Shown: positions 21,606 through 31,831 of the stretch, piece after piece | Layout of the letters: each line of letters opens with the position of its first letter | Position numbering within the stretch: position 1 is the first letter of the stretch | Assembly (NCBI RefSeq): GCF_017894365.1 | Contig: NZ_CP059467.1 | Coordinates: 3,348,001 to 3,412,000, forward strand | Source: Aromatoleum bremense | GTDB taxonomy: Bacteria > Pseudomonadota > Gammaproteobacteria > Burkholderiales > Rhodocyclaceae | Length of the DNA stretch: 64,000 nt | Reading direction: 5' to 3' | Made by a program: the position numbers and the translations under genes | Notes under the pieces: generated by a model | Told to the model about the DNA's origin: nothing | Databases searched by the model: none | What the model saw: only the letters and a program-made list of their open reading frames with translations

Positions 21606-23246
21606 GTGCCAAGTTTTTTTCGTCTGAAAGTGGGCACTCGCCTGCGTCTCATCGTCCTGATCGCGTTCGGGCTGTTCGCCGTGGTCATGTGGCAGTCGCT
21701 CAGCTCTCTTGGCCAGGTGATGCTCGACGAACGCAAGAGCAGCACCCGGCACGCGGTCGAGTCGGCGCACGGCGTGCTCGAGCATTTCCAGCGGCGCGAG
21801 CTTGCCGGCGAGATGACCCGCGACGAGGCACAGGCCGCGGCGATGGCCGTCGTGAAGAACATGCGTTACGGCGACGGGGAGTATTTCATCATCCTCGACA
21901 TGCATCCGCGCATGCTGATGCATCCGGTCAAGCCCGAGCTCGATGGCATGGACCAGCGGGAGTTTGCCGATCCGAACGGAAAGCGCATGTCCGTCGAGTT
22001 CGTCGAAGTCGTGAAAAAATCCGGCGCCGGTTACGTCGACTACGTATGGCAGAAGGCGGGCAGGAGCGATCCGCAGCCGAAGGTCACCTACGTGCAGGGG
22101 TTCGCGCCGTGGGGCTGGATGATTGGCAGCGGCGTGTATGTCAACGATGTCGATGAGACCTTCTGGCAGCACACGCGCTACACCTTCGCCCTTGGCGCCC
22201 TTGCGGCGCTGCTGGTGATCCTGCTGTCGTGGCGCATCGGGCGCGGAATCCTGCGCCAGCTCGGCGGCGAGCCGTCGGACCTGCAGCAGGTGGCCGGGCA
22301 GATCGCCGAGCGCGACCTGACTTCGCACGTCAAGGTCGCGGCGGGCGATACGCGCAGCATCACGTATGCGATGGAGCAGATGCAGTCGCGCCTTGCCGAG
22401 GTGATCCGGCGGGTGCGCGACAACGCCCGCGACGTGACGGCGGCGGTGCGCGAAGCGGCCGACACCGGGCGCTCGATCCACGAAGCGTCGATGCGCCAGT
22501 CGGAAGTCGCGGGCGGCACTGCGGCGGCGATCGAGCAGATGGCGGTGAGCATCGCGCATGTGTCGGAGAACGCCGAAGAGGTGTGCGGCAACTCGCAGCG
22601 CACGGTGGAAGTCGCGCTGCGCGGCGAAGGGCTTGCGCGCGACGCGTCGGATGGCATCGCCCAGATCTCCGCCACCGTCACCAGCGCTGCGGCGCAGATC
22701 CAGGTGCTGCGCGACCGCTCCGGTGAAATCGGCAAGATCGCCAACGTGATCCGCGAGATTTCCGACCAGACGAACCTGCTCGCCCTGAACGCCGCGATCG
22801 AGGCCGCGCGGGCCGGCGAACAGGGACGCGGCTTCGCGGTCGTCGCCGACGAGGTGCGCAAGCTCGCCGAGCGCACCGGCGCAGCGACGACGCAGATCTC
22901 GCAGGTCATCGTCTCGGTGCAGGCGGAAACCGAAAGTGCGGTTGCCAGCATCGAGCAGATCGTATCGAAGGTTGATTCGGGCGCGCGCCTGTCCAAACAG
23001 GCCGCTGACGCGCTGCACGAGATTCGCGAGGGTGCACGGGACACGCTGGTGCGCCTGGAGGAAGTGGTGTCATCGATGAAGGAGTTGTCGTCGGCGAGCA
23101 ACAGCGTCGCGACGAACATGCAGGAAGTCGCCGAGGTCGCCGAGCGCAGCAGCGCCGAGATCCGCGGCAGCAACGAGTCGACGGCGCGACTCAGGCACAG
23201 CGCCGAAGCGCTGGAGCAGCTGACGACCGGATTCCGCATCGGCTGA
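21606..23246 (+). CDS. Methyl-accepting chemotaxis protein with sCache_2 sensor domain
   Basis: Predicted 546 aa from GTG at 21606. The N-terminus is a membrane helix ([15 protein letters not shown]), followed by a periplasmic sCache_2-type sensor to about residue 185 with the family motif [21 protein letters not shown] second helix comes next ([16 protein letters not shown]). The cytoplasmic part has the conserved signalling tip [20 protein letters not shown] and [13 protein letters not shown], flanked by Gln/Glu-rich methylation helices. It lacks the C-terminal CheR-docking pentapeptide. The start is inferred because the frame upstream is the antisense-like extension of another gene. Ligands of sCache_2 receptors are often small carboxylates, but none can be named here. 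Confidence 0.93.
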   Translation: MPSFFRLKVGTRLRLIVLIAFGLFAVVMWQSLSSLGQVMLDERKSSTRHAVESAHGVLEHFQRRELAGEMTRDEAQAAAMAVVKNMRYGDGEYFIILDMHPRMLMHPVKPELDGMDQREFADPNGKRMSVEFVEVVKKSGAGYVDYVWQKAGRSDPQPKVTYVQGFAPWGWMIGSGVYVNDVDETFWQHTRYTFALGALAALLVILLSWRIGRGILRQLGGEPSDLQQVAGQIAERDLTSHVKVAAGDTRSITYAMEQMQSRLAEVIRRVRDNARDVTAAVREAADTGRSIHEASMRQSEVAGGTAAAIEQMAVSIAHVSENAEEVCGNSQRTVEVALRGEGLARDASDGIAQISATVTSAAAQIQVLRDRSGEIGKIANVIREISDQTNLLALNAAIEAARAGEQGRGFAVVADEVRKLAERTGAATTQISQVIVSVQAETESAVASIEQIVSKVDSGARLSKQAADALHEIREGARDTLVRLEEVVSSMKELSSASNSVATNMQEVAEVAERSSAEIRGSNESTARLRHSAEALEQLTTGFRIG

Positions 23247-23353
23247 GTTTTTCGTGTCCGGCCGCGGCAACGTTGCGCCGCTTGATCTGGATCAACGGAG
23301 TAAAGTCGACCGATCGGTAAGCTTTGCGCTCCACAATCCCCGGGGTCGATCCG

Positions 23354-25225
23354 ATGTCTGCGTCCCAGCCCGTGCCGGCAGCGGCCCGGCTTTTCCTGTC
23401 CGGTAACGAAGCGGTGGCGCGTGCAGTGTGGGAGGCCGGCACGCGTGTTGCGGCCGCCTATCCCGGCACCCCGTCGACCGAAATTCTCGAGGTGCTGGCG
23501 AAGTACCCCGACCTGTACACCGAATGGTCGGTCAATGAGAAGGTCGCGCTCGAAGTCGCGCTCGGTGCGTCGATGGTCGGCGCGCGCGCGTTCTGCGCGA
23601 TGAAGCACGTCGGCCTGAATGTGGCGTCCGACGCGCTGATGACGATGACCGTGACCGGCACCGAGGGCGGGCTCGTGATCGCCGTCGCCGACGACGTCGG
23701 CATGTCGTCGTCGCAGAACGAGCAGGACTCGCGCTACTGGGGACGCTTCGCGCATCTGCCGGTGCTCGAGCCGGCCGACTCGCAGGAGGCCTATGCGATG
23801 ACGCGTGCGGCGTTCGCGCTGTCCGAGCGCTTCCGCACGCCGGTGATCCTGCGCCTGACCACGCGCATCTGCCACGTCAAGGGTGTCGTCGTCGCCGGCG
23901 AGCGCGAGGCGGTCGAGCCCGGTGGCTTCACGAAGGACCCGCGCCGCTGGGTGATGGTGCCGGGCAACGCGAAGCCGCGTCTGCCGCTGATGTTCGAACG
24001 TGAAGCCGCGGTGCGCGCGGAGGCCGAGAATTCACCGTTGAACTTCCGCGTCGACGGCAGCGACCGGCGCATCGGCTTCGTCACGTCCGGCCCGGCGTTC
24101 ATGCACGTGCGCGAGGCTTTCCCCGACGCGCCGGTGTTCAAGCTGGGTCTCTCCTGTCCGCCGCCGATTGAAAGCCTGCGAGAATTCGCCGCCACCGTTG
24201 ATAGCCTGCTGGTCGTCGAGGAGACCGAGCCGCTGCTCGAAACCGAGCTCAAGGCCGCCGGCATCGCATGCCACGGCAAGGATGTGCTGCCGCGTACCGG
24301 CGAACTCGCGCCCGACGCGCTGCACCTCGGCGTCGCCCGGTTGCGCGGCGAAGTCGTCGCCGAGCCCGAGCACGTCGTGCCGCAGCAAGTGTTCCCGCGT
24401 CCGCCGACGATGTGCGTCGCGTGTCCGCATCTCGGCGTCTATTACACGCTGTCGCAGATGCGCAACGTGATGATCGCCGGCGACATCGGCTGCTACACGC
24501 TCGGCGCCGGCCATCCGTGGAACGCGCTCGATTCCTGCATCTCGATGGGTGCGTCGATGGGCACCGCGCTCGGCATGGACAAGGGCCGCGGCAAGGTCGA
24601 CGCGAACAAGAAGGTCGTCGCAGTGATCGGCGACTCGACCTTCATGCACATGGGCATGCAGGGCCTGCTCGACATCACGTGGAACCGCGGCAACGTCACG
24701 GTGCTGCTGCTCGACAACCGCGCCGTCGGCATGACCGGCGGGCAGGACAACCCCGGCAGCGGGCGCGACCTCCACGGCGAGGAAACCACGCGCGTCGATT
24801 TCGCCAAGCTGTGCGAGGCGCTCGGCGTGAAGAAGGAGCGCATCCGCGTCCTCGATCCCTACCAGCTGCCGGTGCTGTTCAAGGCGCTGCGCGAAGAGAC
24901 GAAGATCGAGGAGCCGTCGGTCATCATCACCGATCGCCCGTGCGTGCTGATCGACCATTACGTGCCGACGAAGCCGTACCTGGTGAAGGAGGATCGCTGC
25001 ACCGGCTGCGGCAATTGCGTCGATGTCGGCTGCCCGGCGATCCACGTGATCCGTCGCGACAAGGAGGTCAAGGCGTCCGGCAAGGAAGTCGACCTGTCGT
25101 TCGTGCGCATCGACACCTCGGCCTGCACCGGCTGCGGTCTATGCGTGCAGCCGTGCGCGCCCGAGGCGATCATCCACGCCGAGCCCGTGCAACCGCTGCA
25201 GCCGATGCAGTTCGTCAGGAAATGA
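23354..25225 (+). CDS. iorA: Indolepyruvate:ferredoxin oxidoreductase, alpha subunit
   Basis: Predicted 623 aa. It oxidatively decarboxylates aryl-pyruvates to aryl-acetyl-CoA with reduction of ferredoxin. The N-terminal pyrimidine-binding region shows [12 protein letters not shown]. The TPP-binding core follows with GDIGCYTLG and [15 protein letters not shown]. The C-terminus has two 4Fe-4S motifs, [12 protein letters not shown] and [11 protein letters not shown], so the ferredoxin module is fused. The start at 23354 ([20 protein letters not shown]) gives the normal family length. The stop overlaps iorB by four bases (ATGA). In anaerobic aromatic degraders this enzyme takes part in phenylalanine or tryptophan breakdown; that role here is inference. 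Confidence 0.93.
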   Translation: MSASQPVPAAARLFLSGNEAVARAVWEAGTRVAAAYPGTPSTEILEVLAKYPDLYTEWSVNEKVALEVALGASMVGARAFCAMKHVGLNVASDALMTMTVTGTEGGLVIAVADDVGMSSSQNEQDSRYWGRFAHLPVLEPADSQEAYAMTRAAFALSERFRTPVILRLTTRICHVKGVVVAGEREAVEPGGFTKDPRRWVMVPGNAKPRLPLMFEREAAVRAEAENSPLNFRVDGSDRRIGFVTSGPAFMHVREAFPDAPVFKLGLSCPPPIESLREFAATVDSLLVVEETEPLLETELKAAGIACHGKDVLPRTGELAPDALHLGVARLRGEVVAEPEHVVPQQVFPRPPTMCVACPHLGVYYTLSQMRNVMIAGDIGCYTLGAGHPWNALDSCISMGASMGTALGMDKGRGKVDANKKVVAVIGDSTFMHMGMQGLLDITWNRGNVTVLLLDNRAVGMTGGQDNPGSGRDLHGEETTRVDFAKLCEALGVKKERIRVLDPYQLPVLFKALREETKIEEPSVIITDRPCVLIDHYVPTKPYLVKEDRCTGCGNCVDVGCPAIHVIRRDKEVKASGKEVDLSFVRIDTSACTGCGLCVQPCAPEAIIHAEPVQPLQPMQFVRK

Positions 25226-25839
25226 GCGACATGTCGAAAGTCACCAACATTCTCGTGTGCGGCGTCGGCGGGCAGGGCGTCATGACGGCGACCGAAATCC
25301 TCGCCGAAGCGGCGATCTCGCTCGGTTTCGACGTCAAGAAAACCGAAGTCGCCGGCATGAGCCAGCGCGGCGGCGTCGTCACGTCGCACCTGCGCTTCGG
25401 CCCCGAAGTGCTGTCGCCGCAGATTCTTCCCGGCGAGGCCGACATGCTGATCGGCTTCGAGTCGGCCGAAGCGCTGCGCTGGGGTCACATGCTGCGCCCC
25501 GGCGGGGTGGCGCTCGTCAACAGCGGACGCATCGTGCCGCCGGTCGTCAATATCGGGCTGTTCGACTATCCCGAGCAACCGGTCGCGCAGATGTGCGAAC
25601 TCGGCCTGCGGGTGCACGACTTCGACGCGACGGCGCTCGCGGTGCAGCTCGGCAACATCCGGCTCGGCAATACCGTGATGCTCGGTGCGAGTTCGGACTG
25701 GCTGCCGTTCCCGGCGGAAGTGTTGCGCGACGCGGTGCTGGCGCGCTTCGGCAGCCGCAAACCGAAGCTCGTCGACGTCAATCGCGAGGCGTTCGAGGCC
25801 GGCCGGCGGGCGGTAGCGGGAGAAACGCTCGCCGCGTGA
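25222..25839 (+). CDS. iorB: Indolepyruvate:ferredoxin oxidoreductase, beta subunit
   Basis: Predicted 205 aa, the usual IorB size, and the gamma-domain partner of IorA. Typical motifs are the glycine-rich [19 protein letters not shown] near the N-terminus and [19 protein letters not shown], both characteristic of the 2-oxoacid:ferredoxin oxidoreductase gamma domain. The start ATG overlaps the iorA stop by four bases, so the subunits are translationally coupled. A longer frame to the left is only the shadow of iorA. Confidence 0.93.
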   Translation: MSDMSKVTNILVCGVGGQGVMTATEILAEAAISLGFDVKKTEVAGMSQRGGVVTSHLRFGPEVLSPQILPGEADMLIGFESAEALRWGHMLRPGGVALVNSGRIVPPVVNIGLFDYPEQPVAQMCELGLRVHDFDATALAVQLGNIRLGNTVMLGASSDWLPFPAEVLRDAVLARFGSRKPKLVDVNREAFEAGRRAVAGETLAA

Positions 25840-25901
25840 GCGTCGCACGCGCACAAGCCCCTGATCGTGCGATAAAATCGCCGGTTTTTGGGATAACGAC
25901 G

Positions 25902-26774
25902 ATGACCGCTCGCATTCTTGACGGCAACGCCCTTTCCGCACGCGTCCGCGGCGAACTCGCCGAGCGCGCCGCTGCGCTTGCCGCCCGGGGCGTGCAGCCG
26001 TGTCTCGCGGTGCTCCTGGTCGGCGCGAATCCCGCGTCGGCAGTGTATGTCCGCAACAAGGTTGCCGCGTGCGAGAAAGCGGGCATCCGTTCGCTGCGCT
26101 TCGATTTCGCCGCCGATGTCGATGCTGCCGAAGTCATGGCGAAGATCGCCGACCTCAACGCCGACCCGGCCGTGCATGGCATCCTCGTGCAGCTGCCGTT
26201 GCCGAAGCAGTTCAATGAAGCCGAAGTCCTCGAGGCGATCCGCGTCGAAAAGGACGTCGACGGTTTCCACGCCGAGAACGTCGGCCGCCTGTCGCAGGGC
26301 CAGGAAGCGTTCCTGCCCTGCACACCGCACGGCGTCATGAAGATGCTCGAAGCCGGGGACGTGCCGGTGCAGGGCGCCGAGGCAGTCGTCATCGGCCGCT
26401 CGAACATCGTCGGCAAGCCGATGGCGATGCTGCTGACCAACGCCGGCGCGACCGTCACCGTCACCCACTCGAAGACGCGCGACCTGGCGTTCCACACCCG
26501 CCGCGCCGACATCCTCGTCGCCGCGATCGGCAAGCCGCGCTTCGTCACCGGCGACATGATCAAGCCGGGCGCCGTCGTCATCGACGTCGGCATCAACCGG
26601 CTGACCGAAGGCCCGGATGCCGGCAAGCTGTGCGGCGACGTCGACTTCGAGTCGGCAAAGGAGGTCGCGTCGCTGATCACGCCGGTGCCGGGCGGCGTCG
26701 GCCCGATGACGATCACGATGCTGCTCGCGAACACCGTCGAGTCGGCCGAGCGCGTCGCGCGCAGCAAAGGTTGA
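25902..26774 (+). CDS. folD: Bifunctional methylene-THF dehydrogenase / methenyl-THF cyclohydrolase
   Basis: Predicted 290 aa, normal for FolD, which interconverts 5,10-methylene-, methenyl- and 10-formyl-tetrahydrofolate using NADP. The catalytic Tyr/Lys lie in [18 protein letters not shown], and [10 protein letters not shown] is present. The signature [13 protein letters not shown] and the nucleotide motif [17 protein letters not shown] follow, with the C-terminal [15 protein letters not shown]. The start ATG at 25902 follows a short intergenic gap with GATAAAAT about 30 bases before it, a plausible -10 region. purE starts 4 bases after the stop, linking one-carbon and purine synthesis genes. 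Confidence 0.96.
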   Translation: MTARILDGNALSARVRGELAERAAALAARGVQPCLAVLLVGANPASAVYVRNKVAACEKAGIRSLRFDFAADVDAAEVMAKIADLNADPAVHGILVQLPLPKQFNEAEVLEAIRVEKDVDGFHAENVGRLSQGQEAFLPCTPHGVMKMLEAGDVPVQGAEAVVIGRSNIVGKPMAMLLTNAGATVTVTHSKTRDLAFHTRRADILVAAIGKPRFVTGDMIKPGAVVIDVGINRLTEGPDAGKLCGDVDFESAKEVASLITPVPGGVGPMTITMLLANTVESAERVARSKG

Positions 26775-26778
26775 GACG

Positions 26779-27273
26779 ATGAGCGACAAACCCCTCGTCG
26801 GGATCATCATGGGCTCGAGTTCCGACTGGCCGACGATGCAGGCGGCGGCGAAGATGCTCGCCGAATTCGACGTGCCGTACGAGGCCCGCGTGGTGTCCGC
26901 CCACCGCACGCCCGACCTGATGTTCGTCTATGCCGACAGCGCGCGCGAACGCGGCCTCAAGGCGATCATCGCCGGCGCAGGCGGCGCGGCACACCTGCCC
27001 GGCATGGTCGCGGCGAAGACGACGCTGCCCGTGCTCGGCGTGCCGGTGCAGTCGAAGGCGTTGTCTGGGCAGGATTCGCTGCTGTCGATCGTGCAGATGC
27101 CGAAGGGCATCCCGGTCGCGACTTTCGCGATCGGTGAAGCCGGTGCGGCAAATGCGGCGCTTTTCGCGGTCGCGCTGCTCGCCAACGAGGACGCCGCGCT
27201 CGCCGAAAAACTCGCTGCGTTCCGCGCCCGCCAGACGCAGGCGGTGCTCGACATGACCCTGGACCAGGTATGA
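26779..27273 (+). CDS. purE: 5-(carboxyamino)imidazole ribonucleotide mutase
   Basis: A 164-aa class I PurE, which converts N5-CAIR to CAIR in purine synthesis. The active-site loop is [13 protein letters not shown], followed by VVSAHRTPD with the catalytic His, and [12 protein letters not shown]. Length is typical. It directly follows folD and precedes purK, its pathway partner, across a 154-base gap with hairpins. Confidence 0.96.
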   Translation: MSDKPLVGIIMGSSSDWPTMQAAAKMLAEFDVPYEARVVSAHRTPDLMFVYADSARERGLKAIIAGAGGAAHLPGMVAAKTTLPVLGVPVQSKALSGQDSLLSIVQMPKGIPVATFAIGEAGAANAALFAVALLANEDAALAEKLAAFRARQTQAVLDMTLDQV

Positions 27274-27309
27274 CAGCCCCCACGCTTGCGGCGATAGCAT
27301 TTGCGCGCA

Positions 27310-27333
27310 GGGCCGGCTTTGCACAGCCGGCCC
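27310..27333. other. Hairpin between purE and purK
   Basis: GGGCCGGC and GCCGGCCC form a perfect 8-bp inverted repeat around an 8-base loop, 36 bases after purE. A second GC-rich inverted repeat (GCGGAGCAGTGCTCCGC) follows. There is no T-run, so attenuation or transcript processing is possible but not shown. Confidence 0.35.
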
Positions 27334-27427
27334 GTTCCGCGGGAGCGGAGCAGTGCTCCGCGAATTCCCCGCTCCGCCCCCCCGGGGGGGCGAACGCCCT
27401 TCTTGGGACGGCCCGGCGGAGGGCGCG

Positions 27428-28588
27428 ATGATCCTCCCCCCCGCAACCCTCGGCATGCTCGGTGGCGGCCAACTCGGCCGCTTCTTCGTTTCTGCCGCCC
27501 ACGAAATGGGTTACCACGTGTGGGTGCTCGATCCGGACCCGCACAGCCCGGCCGGTCTGATCGCCGACCGCCACCTCGTCACGGCTTACGATGACTACGC
27601 CGCACTCGACGAACTCGCCGCGGCCTGTGCCGGGGTGACGACCGAGTTCGAAAACGTCCCGGCCGCGACGCTCGATTACCTCGCCAAATTTCTTCCGGTG
27701 CACCCTTCCGCGAGCGCCGTGGCGGTGTGCCAGAATCGCATTGCAGAGAAGACTTTTCTCGCCGACAACAGCCTGCCGCACGGCCCGTTCGCAGTCGTCC
27801 GCAGCGAGGCCGAGGTCCGCGATGCTGGTACCAGCCTGTTCCCCGCTGTCCTCAAGATCGCGCGCTTCGGCTACGACGGCAAGGGGCAAGCGCGTGTCGC
27901 GAACCGTGATGAAGCCTTGCACGCGTTCCACCAGTTCGGCGGCGAAGCCTGCGTGCTCGAGAAGATGCTGGACCTCGACTGCGAATTGTCGGTCGTCCTC
28001 GCGCGCGACGAGGCGGGCAATGTGCGCTCTTTCGACCCGTCCGAAAACCGCCACCGCCACGGCATTCTCGACATCACCATCGCGCCGGCCGGGGTCGCCC
28101 CGGCACTCATCGCGCAAGCCCGCGAGGTCGCCGGACAAATCGCCGGGAAGCTCGGCTATGTCGGCACGCTCGGCGTCGAGTTTTTCGTCTGCCGCGGCGC
28201 ACTTTACGTGAACGAGATGGCGCCGCGCCCGCACAACAGCGGCCATCACACGATCGATGCCTGCGTCACCAGCCAGTACGAACAGCAGGTGAGGGCGCTG
28301 TGCGGGCTGCCGCTCGGCGAGCCGCGCGCGCACAGCGCCGCGGTGATGGTGAATCTGCTCGGTGAGCTCTGGTACGACGGCGCGCATGCGGGCGGCACGT
28401 ACCGCGAGCCGGATTGGTCCGTGCTCCACGCGGTGCCCAATCTCCGACTGCACCTGTACGCGAAGCATCACGCGCGCGCAGGACGAAAAATGGGGCATTT
28501 CACCGTGATCGGCGACGGCGCCGAAAAAGCGCTGGCCGTGGCGCTGCAGGCGCGCACGGCGATCGGCATACGCGATGAGGAGCGCTGA
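27428..28588 (+). CDS. purK: N5-carboxyaminoimidazole ribonucleotide synthase
   Basis: Predicted 386 aa. It is an ATP-grasp enzyme that carboxylates AIR with bicarbonate to feed PurE. The N-terminus has ATLGMLGGGQLGRFF. The ATP-grasp region shows FPAVLKIARFGYDGKGQARV and EKMLDLDCELSVVLARD. The metal and ATP-binding end is VNEMAPRPHNSGHHTIDAC. The start at 27428 has GGAGG 8 bases before it, while the longer frame adds a Pro-rich, non-homologous extension. The last 14 bases overlap the next gene. Confidence 0.96.
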   Translation: MILPPATLGMLGGGQLGRFFVSAAHEMGYHVWVLDPDPHSPAGLIADRHLVTAYDDYAALDELAAACAGVTTEFENVPAATLDYLAKFLPVHPSASAVAVCQNRIAEKTFLADNSLPHGPFAVVRSEAEVRDAGTSLFPAVLKIARFGYDGKGQARVANRDEALHAFHQFGGEACVLEKMLDLDCELSVVLARDEAGNVRSFDPSENRHRHGILDITIAPAGVAPALIAQAREVAGQIAGKLGYVGTLGVEFFVCRGALYVNEMAPRPHNSGHHTIDACVTSQYEQQVRALCGLPLGEPRAHSAAVMVNLLGELWYDGAHAGGTYREPDWSVLHAVPNLRLHLYAKHHARAGRKMGHFTVIGDGAEKALAVALQARTAIGIRDEER

Positions 28589-29630
28589 CGTCGCTCCAGC
28601 GGTCCCGGACGACGAGATCCGCCGCGCCGCCGAGTTGCTGCGCGCGGGCGAACTCATCGGGATGCCGACCGAGACGGTCTACGGGCTCGCCGCCGATGCG
28701 CTCAATGTTGCCGCGGTCGGCAGGATCTTCGCCGCGAAAGGCCGCCCCGCCGACCACCCGCTGATCGTCCACCTGCCCGACGCCGGTCATCTGGCGCGCT
28801 GGGCGCGCGAGATTCCGGACGACGCCTTCGCGCTCGCCCGCGCATTCTGGCCCGGGCCGCTGACACTGATCCTGAAGCGTCAGCATGGCGTGCCCGATGC
28901 CGTCACCGGCGGCCAGGACACGGTCGGCCTGCGCGTGCCGGACCACCCGGTCGCGCTCGCACTGCTGCAGACTTTCGATTCCGGCATCGCCGCGCCGTCC
29001 GCCAACCGCTTCGGGCGCATCAGCCCGACGACCGCTGCGCACGTGCGCCAGGAGCTCGGCGACAAGGTCGCGCTGATCCTCGACGGCGGCCCGTGTGCAA
29101 TCGGCATCGAATCCACGATCCTCGACCTGTCGCGCGACGTACCGGAGATCCTGCGCCCCGGCGCGATCGCCGCCGAAGATATCGCCCGCGTCATCGGCCG
29201 CCATCCCCGGTCCCGCGCGACGGCGGCCGACGAGGCCAGCCCCACGACCGACAGCGATGGCGGCACTGACGGGGGCGAGCCCCGCGTGTCGGGCTCGCTC
29301 TCGGCGCATTACGCACCGCGCACGCCGCTGCAGGTCGCACCCGCCGCGAACCTCGTCGAACTCGCGGCAACGCTCGCCGCCGAAGGAAGCCGCGTCGCCG
29401 TTCTCGCGCGCCGCTGCGACGACCCGCAGGATGCGCGCCTGATCTGGCGCGCCGCGCCGATCGACGCTGCCAGCTATGCGCACGCGCTCTACGCGAACCT
29501 GCGCGACCTCGACGCCTGCGGCGCCGATTTCATCGTCGTCGAAACCCTGCCCCCAACCGATGACTGGCAAGCGGTCAACGACCGCCTCGGCCGCGCCGCG
29601 GCCGGCTCCGGCGACGCAGACGAAACCTGA
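28575..29630 (+). CDS. tsaC: L-threonylcarbamoyladenylate synthase (Sua5/TsaC type)
   Basis: A 351-aa Sua5-type protein, which makes threonylcarbamoyl-AMP for the t6A37 modification of tRNAs reading ANN codons. The N-terminal YrdC domain has GMPTETVYGLAADA, KGRPADHPLIVH, PGPLTLIL and SANRFGRISPTTA. The interdomain region IGIESTILDLS leads to a C-terminal Sua5 domain (GSLSAHYAPRTPLQV). Two-domain length separates it from short TsaC/YrdC proteins. Its start ATG lies inside the purK stop region, so it is cotranscribed with purK. Confidence 0.93.
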   Translation: MRSADVAPAVPDDEIRRAAELLRAGELIGMPTETVYGLAADALNVAAVGRIFAAKGRPADHPLIVHLPDAGHLARWAREIPDDAFALARAFWPGPLTLILKRQHGVPDAVTGGQDTVGLRVPDHPVALALLQTFDSGIAAPSANRFGRISPTTAAHVRQELGDKVALILDGGPCAIGIESTILDLSRDVPEILRPGAIAAEDIARVIGRHPRSRATAADEASPTTDSDGGTDGGEPRVSGSLSAHYAPRTPLQVAPAANLVELAATLAAEGSRVAVLARRCDDPQDARLIWRAAPIDAASYAHALYANLRDLDACGADFIVVETLPPTDDWQAVNDRLGRAAAGSGDADET

Positions 29631-29638
29631 AAAATCCC

Positions 29639-29667
29639 TTTCAAAATGAAAACAGCACCGCTATAAT
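29639..29667 (+). promoter_or_regulatory. Probable sigma-70 promoter of tRNA-Ala
   Basis: A perfect TATAAT -10 box (29662-29667) lies 13 bases before the mature tRNA. A weak TTTCAA is in the -35 place with 17-base spacing. It starts right after the tsaC stop codon. Confidence 0.55.
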
Positions 29668-29680
29668 CCGCCGCTCTTGA

Positions 29681-29756
29681 GGGCCGATAGCTCAGCTGGG
29701 AGAGCGCTGCGTTCGCAATGCAGAGGTCGAGGGTTCGATCCCCTTTCGGTCCACCA
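29681..29756 (+). tRNA. tRNA-Ala (anticodon CGC)
   Basis: A 76-base tRNA with all four arms. The acceptor stem GGGCCGA/TCGGTCC contains the G3:U70 pair that identifies alanine tRNAs. The D arm is GCTC/GAGC, the anticodon stem CTGCG/TGCAG encloses TTCGCAA with anticodon CGC, and the T arm is GAGGG-TTCGATC-CCCTT. The CCA end is encoded. It marks the last core-chromosome gene before the accessory region. Confidence 0.96.
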
Positions 29757-29765
29757 AAACATCAT

Positions 29766-29791
29766 AGCCCGGACATGCTCCGGGCTTTTTT
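29766..29791 (+). terminator. Terminator after tRNA-Ala
   Basis: An 8-bp perfect stem AGCCCGGA/TCCGGGCT with a 5-base loop is followed by five T. It lies 9 bases after the tRNA CCA end. The next 200 bases, to the stop of the first island gene, hold no gene I can support. Confidence 0.85.
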
Positions 29792-29993
29792 GTACCCGCC
29801 AAGGCCCAGTACTGGCGGGGTTTCATGGGTAATGCGAACTTCGTTGATCGCTGGAGGGCGACGATTTCGCCCCTCTCCCCGCCCGAATCTCTCTCTTTTC
29901 TCTGTTTATGCCTAGCCCGGTCTTGGGCCAAGACCCCGTAACCATGCGGGTTTCCGGGCGGTGGTTTTCACCACATTGCGCCTACCAAACGGA

Positions 29994-30461
29994 TTACAAA
30001 CGCTTTGCCAGCGCACCAATCACCTGCCGCTGCGCGCTCCAGTCATCCGGTAGTGAGTTCTCGACGAAGAATTGTAGCGACAGTCCGACTGGCTGCCGGC
30101 CACGGGCAATGTCCTCGACCAAGTCTGGCGCCAAACGCCCCAACTTGAGCATCTTCTGCATCCTGGCATGACCGACCTTCTCGGCCTTGGCCAGTTCAGT
30201 CATGTTCTTCACCCGACCGGAGTCGATGAGCGCCTGCCAGAAAAACGCCCGGGCCAAGGCACTCATCAGATTTTCATCGACCGAGAACGCCTGCCCGGGA
30301 TGCATTGGCGTCGCCATGCGTCCTGGCGTCGTTGGTTCGACCACCACCTTTCGTGCCTTGTGCCTGACGAAGCGCACCGGAATAAAGGTGGTCAGTTTGA
30401 TGCCATCCTCCAGTTTCAACGAGTTCGATTGCGCCAGTCCGGTCTGCTGTAGTCCTCTCAT
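29994..30461 (-). CDS. Recombinase-associated HTH protein (copy 1)
   Basis: A 155-aa protein. The C-terminal half has a ParB/KorB-like helix-turn-helix pattern (MTELAKAEKVGHARMQKMLKLGRLAPDLVEDIARGRQP). It is clearly related to the 142-aa product at 61836-62264: both share FxWQxLIDxG, a helix-turn-helix and a GRQPxxLSL motif near the end. Both are the last gene of a DUF2924-recombinase-HTH module. Its start overlaps the recombinase stop by four bases. A role in regulating or directing the recombinase is inference; the function is not known. Confidence 0.65.
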   Translation of the reverse strand: MRGLQQTGLAQSNSLKLEDGIKLTTFIPVRFVRHKARKVVVEPTTPGRMATPMHPGQAFSVDENLMSALARAFFWQALIDSGRVKNMTELAKAEKVGHARMQKMLKLGRLAPDLVEDIARGRQPVGLSLQFFVENSLPDDWSAQRQVIGALAKRL

Positions 30462-31831
30462 GCCATTGCCTCCATTTCTCTTTCACGCAGTTCGGCGCCG
30501 ATGCTGTTCGGTGCCAGTTCCTTCATCAGCGCCGACCAACCAGTCGGATGCCATTCGATGTCGATGCCATCGTCCCGTAACTGCACTTTGGTAATCAGCA
30601 GGCGCACCAGCCGGCAGCGCTCCTCTGGAAACAATTCATTCCAGACCGCCGACAGATTGCGCATGGCCAGCACGACGAACGGTTCCTGCGCGGTAGCATC
30701 CAGTTTCTGGACCTCGTCCCATACGGACTGAATCATCTCCGGCGACTGCAATGCGGATTTGACCTGCTCCAGCACCAAGGCCTCAATCTGCCCGGCCGGC
30801 ACGATGCCGAAGGGGTTGGTGCCGCGCCCGAGTTTCTTGTCCGAGTACGGCAGGTAGTAGCGGTAGCGCTTGCCAGTTTTCTTCTTGGTCGCGGTGGGCA
30901 GCATCCGGTCGCCGTTGGGCGCGAACAGCAGGCCACGCAATATCGATTCGTTGTCGTGGCGGGTCATCGTCTGTGAGGCACGCAAGCCGGCCTCGACGGC
31001 CAGGATGGCTTGCGCCTGATCCCAGAGCGCCTGATCGAGGATGGGCTCGTGCTGGCCAGGGAAGGTTTTACCCTTGTGGCTGATCATGCCGAGGTACAAA
31101 GGATTGCGCAGGGTCTTGTAAAGATTCTGCTTGGTGATCGGCCGGCCAGGTCTGAACGTGCCATCGACGGTGGTCCACGCTTTGGTCGTAATTCCTTTGC
31201 GGTTGAGTTCTCGCGCCAATTCCGTGGTCGACCGCAACTCCACGAAACGCTGCCAGATACCTCGCACGATCTCGGCCTCCGCCTCATTGATCACCAACTG
31301 CCGTTGGTTGACGTCATAGCCCAGTGGCGGTGTGCCGCCCATCCACATCCCCTTCGCCTTGCTGGCCGCAATCTTGTCCCGAATACGCTCCCCAGTGACC
31401 TCGCGTTCGAACTGGGCGAAGGACAGGAGGATGTTGAGCATCAGCCGCCCCATTGATGTTGCCGAATTGATCTGCTGGGTGACGGCACTGAAACTGACGC
31501 CGCGCTGATCGAACAAATCCACCATCTTCGAGAAGTCAGTCAGATTGCGGGTCAGTCGATCAATCTTGTATACGACGACGATGTCGACCTTTCCGGCATC
31601 AATATCGGCAAGCAAACGCTTCAGCGCAGGCCGGTCCATATTGCCGCCAGAGAAACCGCCATCATCATAATCATCGACGACGGGAATCCATCCTTCAGTC
31701 CGTTGGCTGGCGATGAAGGCCTGTCCTGCCTCGCGTTGTGCGTCGATGGAATTGAAGGATTGGTCGAGACGTTCGTCGGTCGAGACGCGGCAGTAAACGG
31801 CACAGCGCTTGCGGGTAACGGGAGCGTTCAT
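30458..31831 (-). CDS. Serine site-specific recombinase (copy 1)
   Basis: A 457-aa large-serine-recombinase-like protein. The N-terminal resolvase domain carries the catalytic Ser17 in AVYCRVSTDERLDQSFNS. It also has YKIDRLTRNLTDFSKM and the SFAQFEREVTGERIRDKIAA helix. The Recombinase domain follows (PLGYDVNQRQLVINEAEAEI), then a C-terminal region. The family cuts and rejoins DNA through a 5'-phosphoserine link and integrates elements. It overlaps the genes on both sides by four bases, so the three form one operon. The protein at 62261-63610 is a close paralogue with the same motifs. The attachment site cannot be read from the sequence. Confidence 0.88.
   Translation of the reverse strand: MNAPVTRKRCAVYCRVSTDERLDQSFNSIDAQREAGQAFIASQRTEGWIPVVDDYDDGGFSGGNMDRPALKRLLADIDAGKVDIVVVYKIDRLTRNLTDFSKMVDLFDQRGVSFSAVTQQINSATSMGRLMLNILLSFAQFEREVTGERIRDKIAASKAKGMWMGGTPPLGYDVNQRQLVINEAEAEIVRGIWQRFVELRSTTELARELNRKGITTKAWTTVDGTFRPGRPITKQNLYKTLRNPLYLGMISHKGKTFPGQHEPILDQALWDQAQAILAVEAGLRASQTMTRHDNESILRGLLFAPNGDRMLPTATKKKTGKRYRYYLPYSDKKLGRGTNPFGIVPAGQIEALVLEQVKSALQSPEMIQSVWDEVQKLDATAQEPFVVLAMRNLSAVWNELFPEERCRLVRLLITKVQLRDDGIDIEWHPTGWSALMKELAPNSIGAELREREMEAMA

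Noticed and set aside
29681-29756. tRNA-Ala 3' end as an attachment site for the island
   Set aside because: No second copy of the tRNA 3' end was found in the window, and the visible recombinases are serine-type, which do not usually use tRNA ends.
29692-29931. Possible 79-aa protein ending in RKGIEPSTSALRTQRSPS
   Set aside because: Well-known false protein produced by reading a tRNA gene and its flank on the wrong strand.
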